Assembly: GCA_963933055.1 (NCBI GenBank)
Contig: CAWVSY010000019.1
Coordinates: forward strand, 1 to 62,452
Reading direction: 5' to 3'
Length of the DNA stretch: 62,452 nt
From: Oleispira sp963933055
GTDB lineage: Bacteria > Pseudomonadota > Gammaproteobacteria > Pseudomonadales > Oceanobacteraceae
Shown here: positions 27,940 through 36,726 of the stretch, piece by piece
Layout: every line of letters begins with the position of its first letter
How positions within the stretch are numbered: the first letter of the stretch is position 1
The notes under the pieces: model-generated
Database searches by the model: none
What the model was told of the DNA's origin: nothing
The model's input: only the letters and a program-made list of their open reading frames with translations
Translations under genes and position numbers: made by a program

Positions 27940-28948
27940 ACGTATCCTTTATTGTCTCATTCTTAGTTATCAATTATTACTAACAGGTTGTGCTAGCACC
28001 TCTAACTTCTTAGGAATTTCAACCATAGATCAGTTAATTGATAGCCATCAATATCAAAAAGCATTAACTAAAATACAGTCCCAAAAGCCGATTAACCAAG
28101 CATTGTTATTACAAGTAACAGCGCGGGCTGAAAAACAACATAAGAAACAAATCTATAAAATAGATAATTTAATAAAACAAAAGAAATGGGGAGAAGCAAA
28201 AAGTGTCTTGAATACCTTAAAAAACAATCAACCCAATCTCATTTCGTTACCGGCTTTACACATAAAAATTGATAAATATCAAAATGAAGAAGATCGTTTA
28301 CTAAAGACTAAGCGCGCACTGCTAGAAGCTGACCTACTGAATGTTCAATTATTGCAACAAGATCTATCCGAACGCATTCTTTACGATGAAGTCAATTGGC
28401 TTTCTAATACTGACAACCTCGTTATAAAAAAACACACATTGGCTGACAAACTGCTGCATTTATCGACACAAGCACTGCTTGTAAAAGATTATTATAATGC
28501 TCAAAAAACCTATGAAAAAGCGACAGATCTTGATCGAAAGCTAACCGCTAATGAAATTACAGATGCCATCAATACCGGGCTCAGCCAACAAAATAACGCG
28601 GCGATAGATGAGCGTAAAAAATCACTCATTCGGCAACTGTACCTAGCCATAGATAAAAAAAATATTGAACAGATATTAAAAATAGAAAAAATATTATCGA
28701 ATAAAATTTTTAAAGGCTCCGAGGTTGATAAGGCGCTGGCGAAGGCAGAAAAATTCTGCCTAAAGTCGATGAAACACCTAGATGAGCGAGCAGCAACCGA
28801 ATACCGCAAAGGCCATGTCTCTGCAGCGGTTAATCTATGGCAGCAAGCTCTCAAGCTAAGACCCGATAACATCGACTTGCAAGAAAAATTAATAAGAGCA
28901 AAGAAAGTGCACAATAAGTTGATAAAAATACACAAGAGTGAAGAGTAA
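27932..28948 (+). CDS. Lipoprotein with TPR-like helical repeats
   Basis: A 338-residue lipoprotein. The lipobox is clear (LLLTGC, cysteine 20), then a mature region of Lys/Gln-rich helices resembling tetratricopeptide repeats (KAEKQHKK, HVSAAVNLWQQALKLRPDN near the C-terminus). It overlaps the cyclase gene by 8 bases, so the two are surely made together and may act together at the membrane. No catalytic motif is seen. The helical repeats suggest a protein-binding scaffold. It ends exactly one base before the stop codon of the convergent LysR gene. Confidence 0.75.
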   Translation: MLKRILYCLILSYQLLLTGCASTSNFLGISTIDQLIDSHQYQKALTKIQSQKPINQALLLQVTARAEKQHKKQIYKIDNLIKQKKWGEAKSVLNTLKNNQPNLISLPALHIKIDKYQNEEDRLLKTKRALLEADLLNVQLLQQDLSERILYDEVNWLSNTDNLVIKKHTLADKLLHLSTQALLVKDYYNAQKTYEKATDLDRKLTANEITDAINTGLSQQNNAAIDERKKSLIRQLYLAIDKKNIEQILKIEKILSNKIFKGSEVDKALAKAEKFCLKSMKHLDERAATEYRKGHVSAAVNLWQQALKLRPDNIDLQEKLIRAKKVHNKLIKIHKSEE

Positions 28949-29866
28949 TTATCCTTCCATCGCCGTCAGCTGTTGTATTAATGCCTGCAAACCTTTGCCT
29001 TTATTTGTTATCTTCCAGGCAATAAAATTGTCATGATTACTTGCTTCTGTAACGATATTTAATGTTTTTAATGTTCCATTATCCAAATATTGTTGAATGC
29101 GCTGACGGGGTAAGTGTCCAATCCCTATTCCTGCTAAAATCGCCTGCAGCTTTTGGTCAATATTTTGTACATAAAAATTCAAACTAGGGCTGTTTAAGCG
29201 CTCATCACTCAGCCCTGCACTGCGCGGAATATCAAATCTTGCGGTATCGTGCGTAATTATTCGCCTAAGTTTTGGTAAGATGGCCAACAGAGCCTCTGTA
29301 TCATCGGCTAACGATGCATACTCGCTTGTAGCAGCGATAACCAGGACTAAGTCGCTTTTACCAATTACAAGGGTGCGAAAGCCTTTCTGTGAAGGCACAG
29401 GTCCGGGCACTCCGACCAATAGCTCGACACGGTCTTGGTCCAATGCTTCCCAACCGCCACTCAATACACTTTCAATCAAATCAATTTCAATATTTTCATG
29501 GTCTTTCATAAATTCAGCCAGTACTGCAAATAGCATCGGAGAATTCAGCGTAGATTCCAGCGCAATGCGGATCTTAGGTTCCCAGCCGGTAGCAATTTCT
29601 TTCGCATTATTGGCCAGCCGTGAAGTCGCACTCAGTATTTTTCTACCCTCTTGCAAAATCAACTGTCCAGCAGGGGTTAATACAGAACGGCGTCCTTGAC
29701 GCTGGAATAATGTAATATCCAACTGCTCTTCTAGCTTCTGCACAGCATAAGATACTGCGGATGTTGCTTTATTCAGCTCTTCTGATGCTTTTGCAAAACT
29801 CCCCCGCCGATCGATTGCATCTAAAGTCTCTAAAACTTCAATAGTTATTGGATTTCTTAAACTCAT
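28949..29866 (-). CDS. LysR-family regulator, YhaJ-like
   Basis: A 305-residue LysR regulator. The N-terminal HTH (EVLETLDAIDRRGSFAKASE, SYAVQKLEEQLDITLFQR) closely follows the E. coli YhaJ pattern, which regulates a glutathionyl-hydroquinone reductase/pirin neighbourhood. The effector-binding domain fills the remaining two thirds. Here too it is divergent from such genes (117-base gap with an inverted repeat at 29891-29906), supporting a quinone/aromatic stress role. The ligand is inferred only from this context. Confidence 0.88.
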   Translation of the reverse strand: MSLRNPITIEVLETLDAIDRRGSFAKASEELNKATSAVSYAVQKLEEQLDITLFQRQGRRSVLTPAGQLILQEGRKILSATSRLANNAKEIATGWEPKIRIALESTLNSPMLFAVLAEFMKDHENIEIDLIESVLSGGWEALDQDRVELLVGVPGPVPSQKGFRTLVIGKSDLVLVIAATSEYASLADDTEALLAILPKLRRIITHDTARFDIPRSAGLSDERLNSPSLNFYVQNIDQKLQAILAGIGIGHLPRQRIQQYLDNGTLKTLNIVTEASNHDNFIAWKITNKGKGLQALIQQLTAMEG

Positions 29867-29890
29867 AATGGAATACCAACTGTTCTAATT

Positions 29891-29906
29891 TTTAGATCAT
29901 TCTAAA
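29891..29906. promoter_or_regulatory. Inverted repeat, likely LysR site
   Basis: TTTAGA-TCAT-TCTAAA, a perfect 6+6 inverted repeat containing a T-N11-A core, between the LysR gene and the divergent reductase gene it probably controls. Confidence 0.55.
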
Positions 29907-29983
29907 CAAATAATAGCCCTTATTGTAATTTCTATTCTCTATATCATAAGGTTATCGAGTAAGAAAACTTTGGGGCAAAGATC

Positions 29984-30967
29984 ATGGGTTTAATACAGAA
30001 TGGTAAATGGGTCGATCAATGGTACGACACAAAAAATAGTGGTGGTGAATTTCGCCGTCAAGATAGCCGCTTTAGAGGCTGGCTTACGGCTGATGGCGAG
30101 CCAAGTGCTGATGATAATGGCCAAGCATTAAAATCGAGTTTCAAGGCTGAAAAGGGCCGCTACCATTTGTATGTTTCTTTGGCCTGCCCTTGGGCACATC
30201 GCACGCTCATTTTTCGTGAACTCAAAAATTTACAAGATTATATCGACGTGACGATTGTTGAGCCCGTTATGTTAGAAAACGGCTGGGAAGTATCCGATCC
30301 CTTGTATGATGTTAAGTTTATGTATCAGCTCTATTTAAAAGCCGATAGCCAGTATGAAGGCCGCGTTACTGTGCCTGTTTTATGGGACAAAAAAACTGAA
30401 ACAATTGTAAGTAATGAGTCCGCCGAAATTATTCGTATGTTTAACTCGGCCTTCAATCATCTAACGGGCAATACTGATGATTATTATCCAGCAGAGCGAC
30501 AGGCATCGATTAATGCCATTAATGATGTGGTATATCACAAAATCAATAATGGCGTTTATCGCTCAGGCTTTGCCACCACACAATACGCTTACGAAACGGC
30601 ATATAACGAATTATTTGAAGCCCTTGATGATGTAGAAGAGCGTCTCTCGAAGCAGCGTTATCTGGTAGGCAAACAACTAACCGAAGCGGATTGGCGGTTA
30701 TTTACAACCTTAATTCGTTTTGATGCTGTTTATTTTGGTCATTTCAAAACTAATAAAAAGTTAATCGCAGATTATCCAGCAATCAGCGGTTATATGCGCG
30801 AGCTGTATCAAATACCAGGGGTTTCAGACACTGTCAATTTTGATCACATAAAAACTCATTATTACGCGAGTCACTTGACCATTAACCCAACGGGTATTAT
30901 TCCTTTAGGTCCTGAGCAAAATCTCAATCTTGCCCATGGCAGGGAATATTTACCGGCAACCGTATGA
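29984..30967 (+). CDS. yqjG: Glutathionyl-hydroquinone reductase (YqjG/Xi-class GST)
   Basis: A 327-residue Xi-class glutathione transferase. The redox cysteine is in SLACPWAHRTL (~residue 63), in place of the usual GST tyrosine/serine; these enzymes reduce glutathionyl-hydroquinones. TVPVLWDKKTETIVSNESAE and the C-terminal helical domain (DWRLFTTLIRFDAVYFGHF) are typical of the family, as is its length. The first codons (MGLIQNGKWVDQWYDTKNS) fit the family start. The downstream pirin gene begins 14 bases after its stop. It is likely induced with the LysR regulator's stress signal. Confidence 0.93.
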   Translation: MGLIQNGKWVDQWYDTKNSGGEFRRQDSRFRGWLTADGEPSADDNGQALKSSFKAEKGRYHLYVSLACPWAHRTLIFRELKNLQDYIDVTIVEPVMLENGWEVSDPLYDVKFMYQLYLKADSQYEGRVTVPVLWDKKTETIVSNESAEIIRMFNSAFNHLTGNTDDYYPAERQASINAINDVVYHKINNGVYRSGFATTQYAYETAYNELFEALDDVEERLSKQRYLVGKQLTEADWRLFTTLIRFDAVYFGHFKTNKKLIADYPAISGYMRELYQIPGVSDTVNFDHIKTHYYASHLTINPTGIIPLGPEQNLNLAHGREYLPATV

Positions 30968-30981
30968 AGGTGGAGACAAAT

Positions 30982-31677
30982 ATGTTTTATTTTCGAACAG
31001 CTGAACAGCGTGGCACCGTCGATTTTGGCTGGCTCACGAGTCACCATACTTTTTCTTTTGGTGATTATTATGATCCTAGTCATATGGGAATTTCCAATTT
31101 AAGAGTCCTTAATGACGATACCGTTGCTGCGGGAGCAGGCTTTGGTAAACATGGCCATAAAGACATGGAAATTATTACCTATGTTTTAGAGGGGTCGATA
31201 GAGCACAAAGATAGTATGGGTAATCATTTTGTTGTTTCCGCGGGGGATATACAGCGAATGAGTGCTGGGACTGGCATTATGCATTCAGAATATAATGCTT
31301 CTAAAACTGAGCCATTAAAATTTCTACAAATTTGGATCAGCCCAAATAAAAAAGGAATAAAGCCAAGCTACGCGCAAATGCCAGTAGTTCAAACGACGCC
31401 AATGACGGCTTTGGTGACCGCCAATGGTTATGATGGTAGCCTCAGCATGCAGCAAGATGCGAGTCTCTATCGCTTACAATTAAAAGCAGGCGAAAAACAT
31501 GAATTAATTGCTCAGCAAAAAGTGGGGTATTTGCATATTATTTCAGGCAATGCGAGTGCAGATGCTTATACATTTAAGCAAGGTGATGGCCTTGGAATTA
31601 TCCAAGACCAACTCTTAATTCGTGCTGAAGATACGGGCTTAACCGCACTCTGGTTTGAATTACCCGAGGTATTATAA
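30982..31677 (+). CDS. Pirin-family bicupin protein
   Basis: A 231-residue pirin-like double cupin (quercetinase/redox-sensor family). The start at 30982 is preferred because a strong AAGGTGGAG ribosome site ends 6 bases before it and pirins begin just ahead of FGWLTSHHTFSFG; an ATG at 30964 overlapping the previous stop adds six residues. The metal ligands sit in KHGHKDMEII and MHSEYN. It follows yqjG closely and shares its transcript. Such pirins often accompany YqjG, suggesting a role in handling quinones or flavonoids. Confidence 0.9.
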   Translation: MFYFRTAEQRGTVDFGWLTSHHTFSFGDYYDPSHMGISNLRVLNDDTVAAGAGFGKHGHKDMEIITYVLEGSIEHKDSMGNHFVVSAGDIQRMSAGTGIMHSEYNASKTEPLKFLQIWISPNKKGIKPSYAQMPVVQTTPMTALVTANGYDGSLSMQQDASLYRLQLKAGEKHELIAQQKVGYLHIISGNASADAYTFKQGDGLGIIQDQLLIRAEDTGLTALWFELPEVL

Positions 31678-32346
31678 AGGGGGATCAACTCGATCTGAGA
31701 CCGATGTATTTACTCGAAACCAACCTGCGATCGAATGTCGATCTCGTTTGGCAGGTAGAACTTCATGTGGAAATTCTTCGCTTAAAAAAGCCACTAACGT
31801 ACCCAATAAAGGAACGACTTTTACGCCGTCTTTATCAACATCACTTTTATACAGCACCAATTCACCACCATCTGCGGCAGTCCAGCCCGTATTGAAATAG
31901 GCAACAACTGAAAGTACTCGATTCGCTTCTCCCCGAAATGCATCATAGTGGCGCTTATAATAATCCCCTGGGCTGTAGTGAGCAAAATGACTTTCAAATG
32001 AAAATAAACCTAGAAATAAACGTCGATTCAAGAAACGTTGCAAACCCGCAGTCCAATCTAACCAATTTTTTCCAACTTCAGCTTCACCATTAATCCACAG
32101 AATTTCATCGGTTCTTACAAACTCATTCTCTAAATACTCATCACCACGACCAATGCCTGCTTTTTTAAATTTTTCAGTGGCTAGAGACTGCTGATAATGA
32201 AATAAATCCATCGCTAAACCTTCAGGCAGCGCACCATGACGAATGCTGTAGCCTTGAGTTTCAATATCCTGAGCGATTAGCCCAAAAATAGTTTCGTCGT
32301 TTGTATTATCTCCATCTGTCGATGAGATCTGCTTTAAAGCGAGCAA
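31672..32346 (-). CDS. 2OG-Fe(II) oxygenase, prolyl-4-hydroxylase-like
   Basis: A 224-residue cytoplasmic dioxygenase. The HxD ligands are in YYKRHYDAFRGE, the distal histidine in FPHEVLPAKRDRHSIAGWFR, and the Arg for 2-oxoglutarate is probably in the same segment. This is the SM-20/prolyl-4-hydroxylase-like layout. The substrate could be a protein proline or a small molecule. Its last codons overlap the end of the convergent pirin gene by 6 bases. The start at 32346 is an ATG with no strong ribosome site, so the N-terminal 15 residues are less certain. Confidence 0.85.
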   Translation of the reverse strand: MLALKQISSTDGDNTNDETIFGLIAQDIETQGYSIRHGALPEGLAMDLFHYQQSLATEKFKKAGIGRGDEYLENEFVRTDEILWINGEAEVGKNWLDWTAGLQRFLNRRLFLGLFSFESHFAHYSPGDYYKRHYDAFRGEANRVLSVVAYFNTGWTAADGGELVLYKSDVDKDGVKVVPLLGTLVAFLSEEFPHEVLPAKRDRHSIAGWFRVNTSVSDRVDPPL

Positions 32347-32507
32347 GCGATATACCTTTTACAAGAATGATTTAAAATGATGAGTCGATATTTGCATAAG
32401 CTGCCATTCAGAAGTAGTGACGCTATATTTCGGCTCGGTCTATTTTATATTCGAAATGTATTAGTGCGATAGGAAAGTATGTGCAGATGTAACAAGGAGT
32501 CTACTGA

Positions 32508-32540
32508 GAATAGAATAGAATAGAATAGAATAGAATAGAA
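32508..32540. repeat. Pentanucleotide repeat (GAATA)6.6
   Basis: Six and a partial seventh tandem copies of GAATA directly beside the terminator of the cold-shock gene, in the gap before the dioxygenase gene. No frame of a gene crosses it. Confidence 0.95.
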
Positions 32541-32578
32541 AAAACAAAACAGTGGACGGCAGAGCCGACCAACTGTTT
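32541..32578 (-). terminator. Intrinsic terminator of the cold-shock gene
   Basis: On the minus strand AAACAGT pairs with ACTGTTT around an inner GG-CGGC/GCCG-CC stem with one mismatch and a bulged T, followed by a T-rich tract. It lies 20 bases after the csp stop. Confidence 0.85.
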
Positions 32579-32598
32579 CACGTGCTTTGGGCTGAGGC

Positions 32599-32805
32599 TT
32601 AGATAGCTACAACTTTATTTGCACAAGGGCCTTTCTGGCCTTCGCCTACTTCAAACTCAACAGCCTGGCCGTCGTTCAAAGTTGCGTAACCGCCGCCAGC
32701 TTGGATTTCTGAATGGTGTACAAACAGATCCTTGCTACCATCTTCAGGTGTAATAAAACCGAAACCTTTATCGGCATTAAACCACTTAACGATACCTTTA
32801 CTCAT
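32599..32805 (-). CDS. Cold-shock domain protein (CspA family)
   Basis: A 68-residue single cold-shock domain that binds single-stranded RNA/DNA. RNP1 (KGFGFI) and RNP2 (DLFVHHS) are both complete, as is the SKGIVKWFNADKGFGF start and the GQKGPCANKVVA end. A GAGTAAAG-type ribosome site precedes the ATG. The 264-base gap upstream may hold a long leader as in cold-induced csp genes; I see no defined cold box. Which CspA-E paralogue it is cannot be told. Confidence 0.95.
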   Translation of the reverse strand: MSKGIVKWFNADKGFGFITPEDGSKDLFVHHSEIQAGGGYATLNDGQAVEFEVGEGQKGPCANKVVAI

Positions 32806-33087
32806 GTTCTTTACTCTTAATTATTGGTGAAATATGTAAGTTATACCCGAATTCACCCATTCGAATACAAGGACATGATAAAGACTTGTAACAAAGCTGT
32901 TATAAAGCCTAATTAGCTACATTTACCATAATCTACCTAGACAATCACATGAATATGCCTAAATTACAACTTATTGATTCACTCAATGCGTGACTAATCA
33001 TGATTTTTGACTAGTAAGATCAATATTTGAGTAGGATACTAGACCAATATTCATTTAATTAACGTCATAATGGGAGTCAGCATTCAC

Positions 33088-34116
33088 ATGGCATTAATCG
33101 ATAATTTCATTTTGCTTTTCACCGAATCAGCACCTTATTTACTGCTGGGTTTATTGCTAGCAGGAATAATTCGCATGTTGATTCCTGATACTTGGATTAC
33201 CAAATTTTTAGGAGAAAAGAGTTCGGTAGTTACCGCCGCGGTGATTGGCACGCCAATACCGCTATGCTCCTGCTCAATTATTCCAACCGCCATTGGCATT
33301 CGTCGCGCAGGCGCTAGCAAGGCCAGCACTGCCAGTTTTATGGTTGCCACACCCGAAACAGGAGTCGACTCAATTGGCGTCACTCTAGCGCTTATGGGGC
33401 CTGTGATGGCTATTGCACGCCCTATCTCAGCGATTCTTTCAGCAATAACCGCAGGAACCCTCGTTCGTCTATGGGATACCGAGACACCGCCTATTCAAGA
33501 AGACGCCGTAAAAAGCTGTTGTGGAGGCAAAAAGAAGCAAGATTTAACCCTCGCTGAAAAAATGAAAAATGCCGTTCTGTATGGTTATGGCAAACTATTA
33601 TCCGATTTCATGGGCTGGTTATTGGTCGGTATCGGCTTTGCTGCATTGATTCAAACATTTGTTCCACCCACACTACTGAGCGAATACGGCAATGGTATTT
33701 TGGCCATGCTTATTGCGGTATTAATTTCTATTCCTATGTATATCTGCGCAACGGCTTCCACTCCAGTAGCGGCGGGACTCATGTTATCAGGCATATCTCC
33801 AGGCGCTGCGTTGGTATTTATGCTCACCGGCCCTGCAACGAATATAGCAACCTTGATGGTGGTTAAAAATGAATTAGGAATGCGCTCGTTAATGGGATAC
33901 CTAACAGGGGTGATCGTCACCGCGTTAGTGATGGGGCTTTCACTTGATTGGTTCATTGAATACTTTCAACTCACCATTGAAGTTAGCCAAGGTGGTCATG
34001 GCGACATGACATCGCTCCTCTATTCGGCATCAGCCATTATTTTAGCGTGTTTGATTTTTTGGCAATACGGTAAAAAATTCCAACAAAAATGGTTGATTAA
34101 AAAAACAGCGGTTTAA
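33088..34116 (+). CDS. SO_0444-type Cu/Zn efflux permease
   Basis: A 342-residue inner-membrane protein (about 8-10 hydrophobic helices) of the SO_0444/DUF318 permease family, predicted to export copper or zinc. Metal-binding cysteines are visible in TPIPLCSCSIIPTA, the conserved motif of the first half, and in a cytoplasmic loop CCGGKKK. The second half repeats the motif as IPMYICATASTPVAAG. The start at 33088 is preferred: a GGGAG site lies 11 bases before it, whereas an ATG at 33070 has none. It is a single gene. The metal preference is inferred from family names. Confidence 0.85.
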   Translation: MALIDNFILLFTESAPYLLLGLLLAGIIRMLIPDTWITKFLGEKSSVVTAAVIGTPIPLCSCSIIPTAIGIRRAGASKASTASFMVATPETGVDSIGVTLALMGPVMAIARPISAILSAITAGTLVRLWDTETPPIQEDAVKSCCGGKKKQDLTLAEKMKNAVLYGYGKLLSDFMGWLLVGIGFAALIQTFVPPTLLSEYGNGILAMLIAVLISIPMYICATASTPVAAGLMLSGISPGAALVFMLTGPATNIATLMVVKNELGMRSLMGYLTGVIVTALVMGLSLDWFIEYFQLTIEVSQGGHGDMTSLLYSASAIILACLIFWQYGKKFQQKWLIKKTAV

Positions 34117-34162
34117 TATGCGCGCCTAAGACGCATAAGATTTCAGTGTGCGGTGCCTGCTG

Positions 34163-34192
34163 TTGACAATATTATTTGCTTACGTGTAACTT
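34163..34192 (+). promoter_or_regulatory. Possible sigma-70 promoter of the acyl-CoA synthetase gene
   Basis: A perfect -35 TTGACA (34163-34168) is followed, 18 bases on, by a weak -10 TAACTT (34187-34192), about 65 bases before the ATG at 34257. Confidence 0.4.
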
Positions 34193-34256
34193 TACAACGT
34201 ACAGTTATTTACTAAATATTCGATCTACACAAATAATAAAAAGCGGACCCCGCCCA

Positions 34257-36080
34257 ATGACTCAAACTAATCTGATATCAACCGGACAATTCCTTCGTCG
34301 GTTGCCAAACCTTTTAATGTCTTTACCTAGCTTGGTTAAAGGCATTCGCATGGCCACCAGCACAGATTTAACCAAGCCCGTAGGATTAGCATTATCTTTT
34401 GAAGAAGCCGTTGCAAAAAATCCTGATGGGCCTGCGGTCATTAGCGAGGGGCGCTCAATTACATATCGGCAAATGGATAACTGGGCCAACCGCATTGCTA
34501 ACTTACTATTAAGCCGTGGTGTAGAGAAAGGCGATAGCATTGCCATCCTGCTGGATAACCGCCCAGAACTATTGGTCAGCGTACTCGCCTGTTCAAAAAT
34601 TGGGGCGGTAAGTGCCATGCTCAATACCGCCCAAAAAGGCAAGGTGCTTGCGCACAGCATCAATATTGTAAATCCAAAATGCATTATTGCTGGCGAAGAG
34701 CATTACAGCGCTTTTGAAAAGATTCGCAGCCAGTGCAAGCTACAGCACCATTTTTATTTACACGACGGCGATACTCTTGCAGAACTGGGTACCGCGCCAG
34801 AGCAATGGGAGAATTTAGCGGATTTAGTGCACCATCAAGCCAGCGACAGCCCTGGCTTAAGCAACAGCATTAAGCCTGAAGATCCTTGCTTTTATATTTA
34901 TACCTCCGGTACGACGGGTTTACCCAAAGCGGTGATTTTTAATCATGGTCGCTTTATGAAATTGATTGCTAATTTTGGTTTAGTCGCTGTTCGCTTGCAA
35001 AGCACAGACAAAATTTATGTCCCCTTACCTTTTTTCCACGCAACGGCTTTGGCCGTATGTTGGTCATCAGCCATTCCCAATGGCGCCGCTGTTATTATGG
35101 CCAGAAAATTCAGCGCTTCGCATTTCTGGGATGACATTCGCAAATTCTCGGCCACCTCATTTGGTTATGTTGGAGAAGTGTGCCGATATCTATTAGATCA
35201 GCCAGAAAAAACCAATGACCAAGACCATAATATCCGCATTATTGTTGGCAATGGGCTTCGACCTGCCATTTGGAGAGCATTTAAACAACGCTTTAATATT
35301 CCAAAAGTGATGGAATTTTACGCATCCAGTGAAGGAAATATCGCGTTCAGCAACTTATTCAACTTTGATGAAACCGTCGGTGTAAGCCCGCTTCCCTACG
35401 CCATTGTGAAATATGACCGTGAGAATGATCTGCCTATTCGTGATAGCAAAGGCAATATGATTAAAGTCAAAAAAGGGGAGTCTGGTTTATTGATCGGTGA
35501 AATAACCCCCAAAAGCCCCTTTCACGGTTATACCGACCCGAAAAAAACCAAGGCTGTTATTTTTGAAGGGGTCTTTAAAAAAGATGATCGCTGGTTTAAT
35601 ACTGGCGACATTATGCTGAATATGGGCTTTCGCCATGCTCAGTTTGTTGACCGCACAGGAGATACCTTCCGCTGGAAAGGAGAAAACGTTTCCACAACGG
35701 AAGTTGAGTCACTCTTAGAAGATGTTAATGATGTCACCGAAGCCATTGTTTATGGCGTAGAAATTCCGAATACCAATGGGAGAGCAGGAATGGCTAGTTT
35801 AAAGCTAAACTGCCCATTAGAGGATTTTTGCTTCACTAATTTTGTGCAGCAACTCCAAGAATCGACCCCAGAATATGCTATCCCTGTTTTTTTGCGAATA
35901 AACCAAGATGTCACCCTTACCGGCACCTTCAAGCATATGAAAACACCACTGAAAAATATGGGTTTTGACTTAACCAAAGCCGATAGCCCTATTTATGTGC
36001 GCATGCCGAAAGCAAATACCTACATACCTTTGAGTAAGGAAGTTCAGGAAAAAATTGAACAAGGTGAAATTCGATATTAA
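34257..36080 (+). CDS. Long-/very-long-chain acyl-CoA synthetase
   Basis: A 607-residue AMP-forming ligase activating fatty acids to acyl-CoA. The ATP motif is complete (YIYTSGTTGLPKAVIF), with FYASSEGN, NTGDIM and DRTGDTFRWKGENVSTTE in the C-terminal lid. The FYASSEGN and WKGENVSTTE signatures are those of the FATP/very-long-chain (SLC27-like) subgroup rather than classical FadD. The ATG at 34257 is preferred over one at 34176, since the added 27 residues look unlike coding sequence. It is a lone gene with a possible promoter just upstream. Confidence 0.9.
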   Translation: MTQTNLISTGQFLRRLPNLLMSLPSLVKGIRMATSTDLTKPVGLALSFEEAVAKNPDGPAVISEGRSITYRQMDNWANRIANLLLSRGVEKGDSIAILLDNRPELLVSVLACSKIGAVSAMLNTAQKGKVLAHSINIVNPKCIIAGEEHYSAFEKIRSQCKLQHHFYLHDGDTLAELGTAPEQWENLADLVHHQASDSPGLSNSIKPEDPCFYIYTSGTTGLPKAVIFNHGRFMKLIANFGLVAVRLQSTDKIYVPLPFFHATALAVCWSSAIPNGAAVIMARKFSASHFWDDIRKFSATSFGYVGEVCRYLLDQPEKTNDQDHNIRIIVGNGLRPAIWRAFKQRFNIPKVMEFYASSEGNIAFSNLFNFDETVGVSPLPYAIVKYDRENDLPIRDSKGNMIKVKKGESGLLIGEITPKSPFHGYTDPKKTKAVIFEGVFKKDDRWFNTGDIMLNMGFRHAQFVDRTGDTFRWKGENVSTTEVESLLEDVNDVTEAIVYGVEIPNTNGRAGMASLKLNCPLEDFCFTNFVQQLQESTPEYAIPVFLRINQDVTLTGTFKHMKTPLKNMGFDLTKADSPIYVRMPKANTYIPLSKEVQEKIEQGEIRY

Positions 36081-36101
36081 TTAAGCCCCTTCTTGCACCG
36101 C

Positions 36102-36458
36102 TTATGCGGTGTGAGAGGCCTTATCCGATCTCATATACTGATTAATCAAGGCTTCAAGTCGATCATCAAAATCACTTTCTAAATCCTCTAAATGCCGATC
36201 AAATAAGGCTAGATACTGCTCTGCCTGAGAGGCGCTGATTCTTTTCTCTAATAGAGAATACTGTATTTCAGGCAGGGTCTTATCACTTCTAGGGACGACA
36301 TCCCATATCACATAATCAGCGGCCAACATTTTGAACTCTGGCCGAGCCATATCACAAAAATCGGTGATAAGACGGGCTCCTTGAGGTCCAAGGCAGCCGG
36401 GCTCAACTCGAAAAGTAATCGACAGTTTTTTATCTTCCGACAAAGGTAATTCGCTCAT
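36102..36458 (-). CDS. Conserved hypothetical protein (118 aa)
   Basis: A 118-residue soluble acidic protein. A central SITFRVEPGCLGPQGARLIT stretch and a helical C-terminal half rich in Asp/Glu (HLEDLESDFDDRLEALINQY) are the visible features. I recall the FRVEPGCLGP pattern from uncharacterised gammaproteobacterial proteins but know no function. A short hairpin (CACCGC/GCGGTG) spans its stop codon, converging on the acyl-CoA synthetase end. Confidence 0.65.
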   Translation of the reverse strand: MSELPLSEDKKLSITFRVEPGCLGPQGARLITDFCDMARPEFKMLAADYVIWDVVPRSDKTLPEIQYSLLEKRISASQAEQYLALFDRHLEDLESDFDDRLEALINQYMRSDKASHTA

Positions 36459-36726
36459 TATTGAACTGGCCTAAAAATTAGATGTCACATACGATGAATT
36501 TATTAATTCACTATAAGAACTCTAGCATCGCTGTCATTTTTTATTGGTATTTAGACAATTATTTGATTCATTCTTTCAAGATCAAAAATGACTAACAAGA
36601 CACCGCTCGCTTAATAAGTAAGGGCCTCCTATATTTACTGTCATTTTCAAAGAACCAAAAAGCACTAATATCCGTATGAAACACATGAACATGCTTCGGC
36701 GACTCACTCATTAGTAGAAAATTGTT

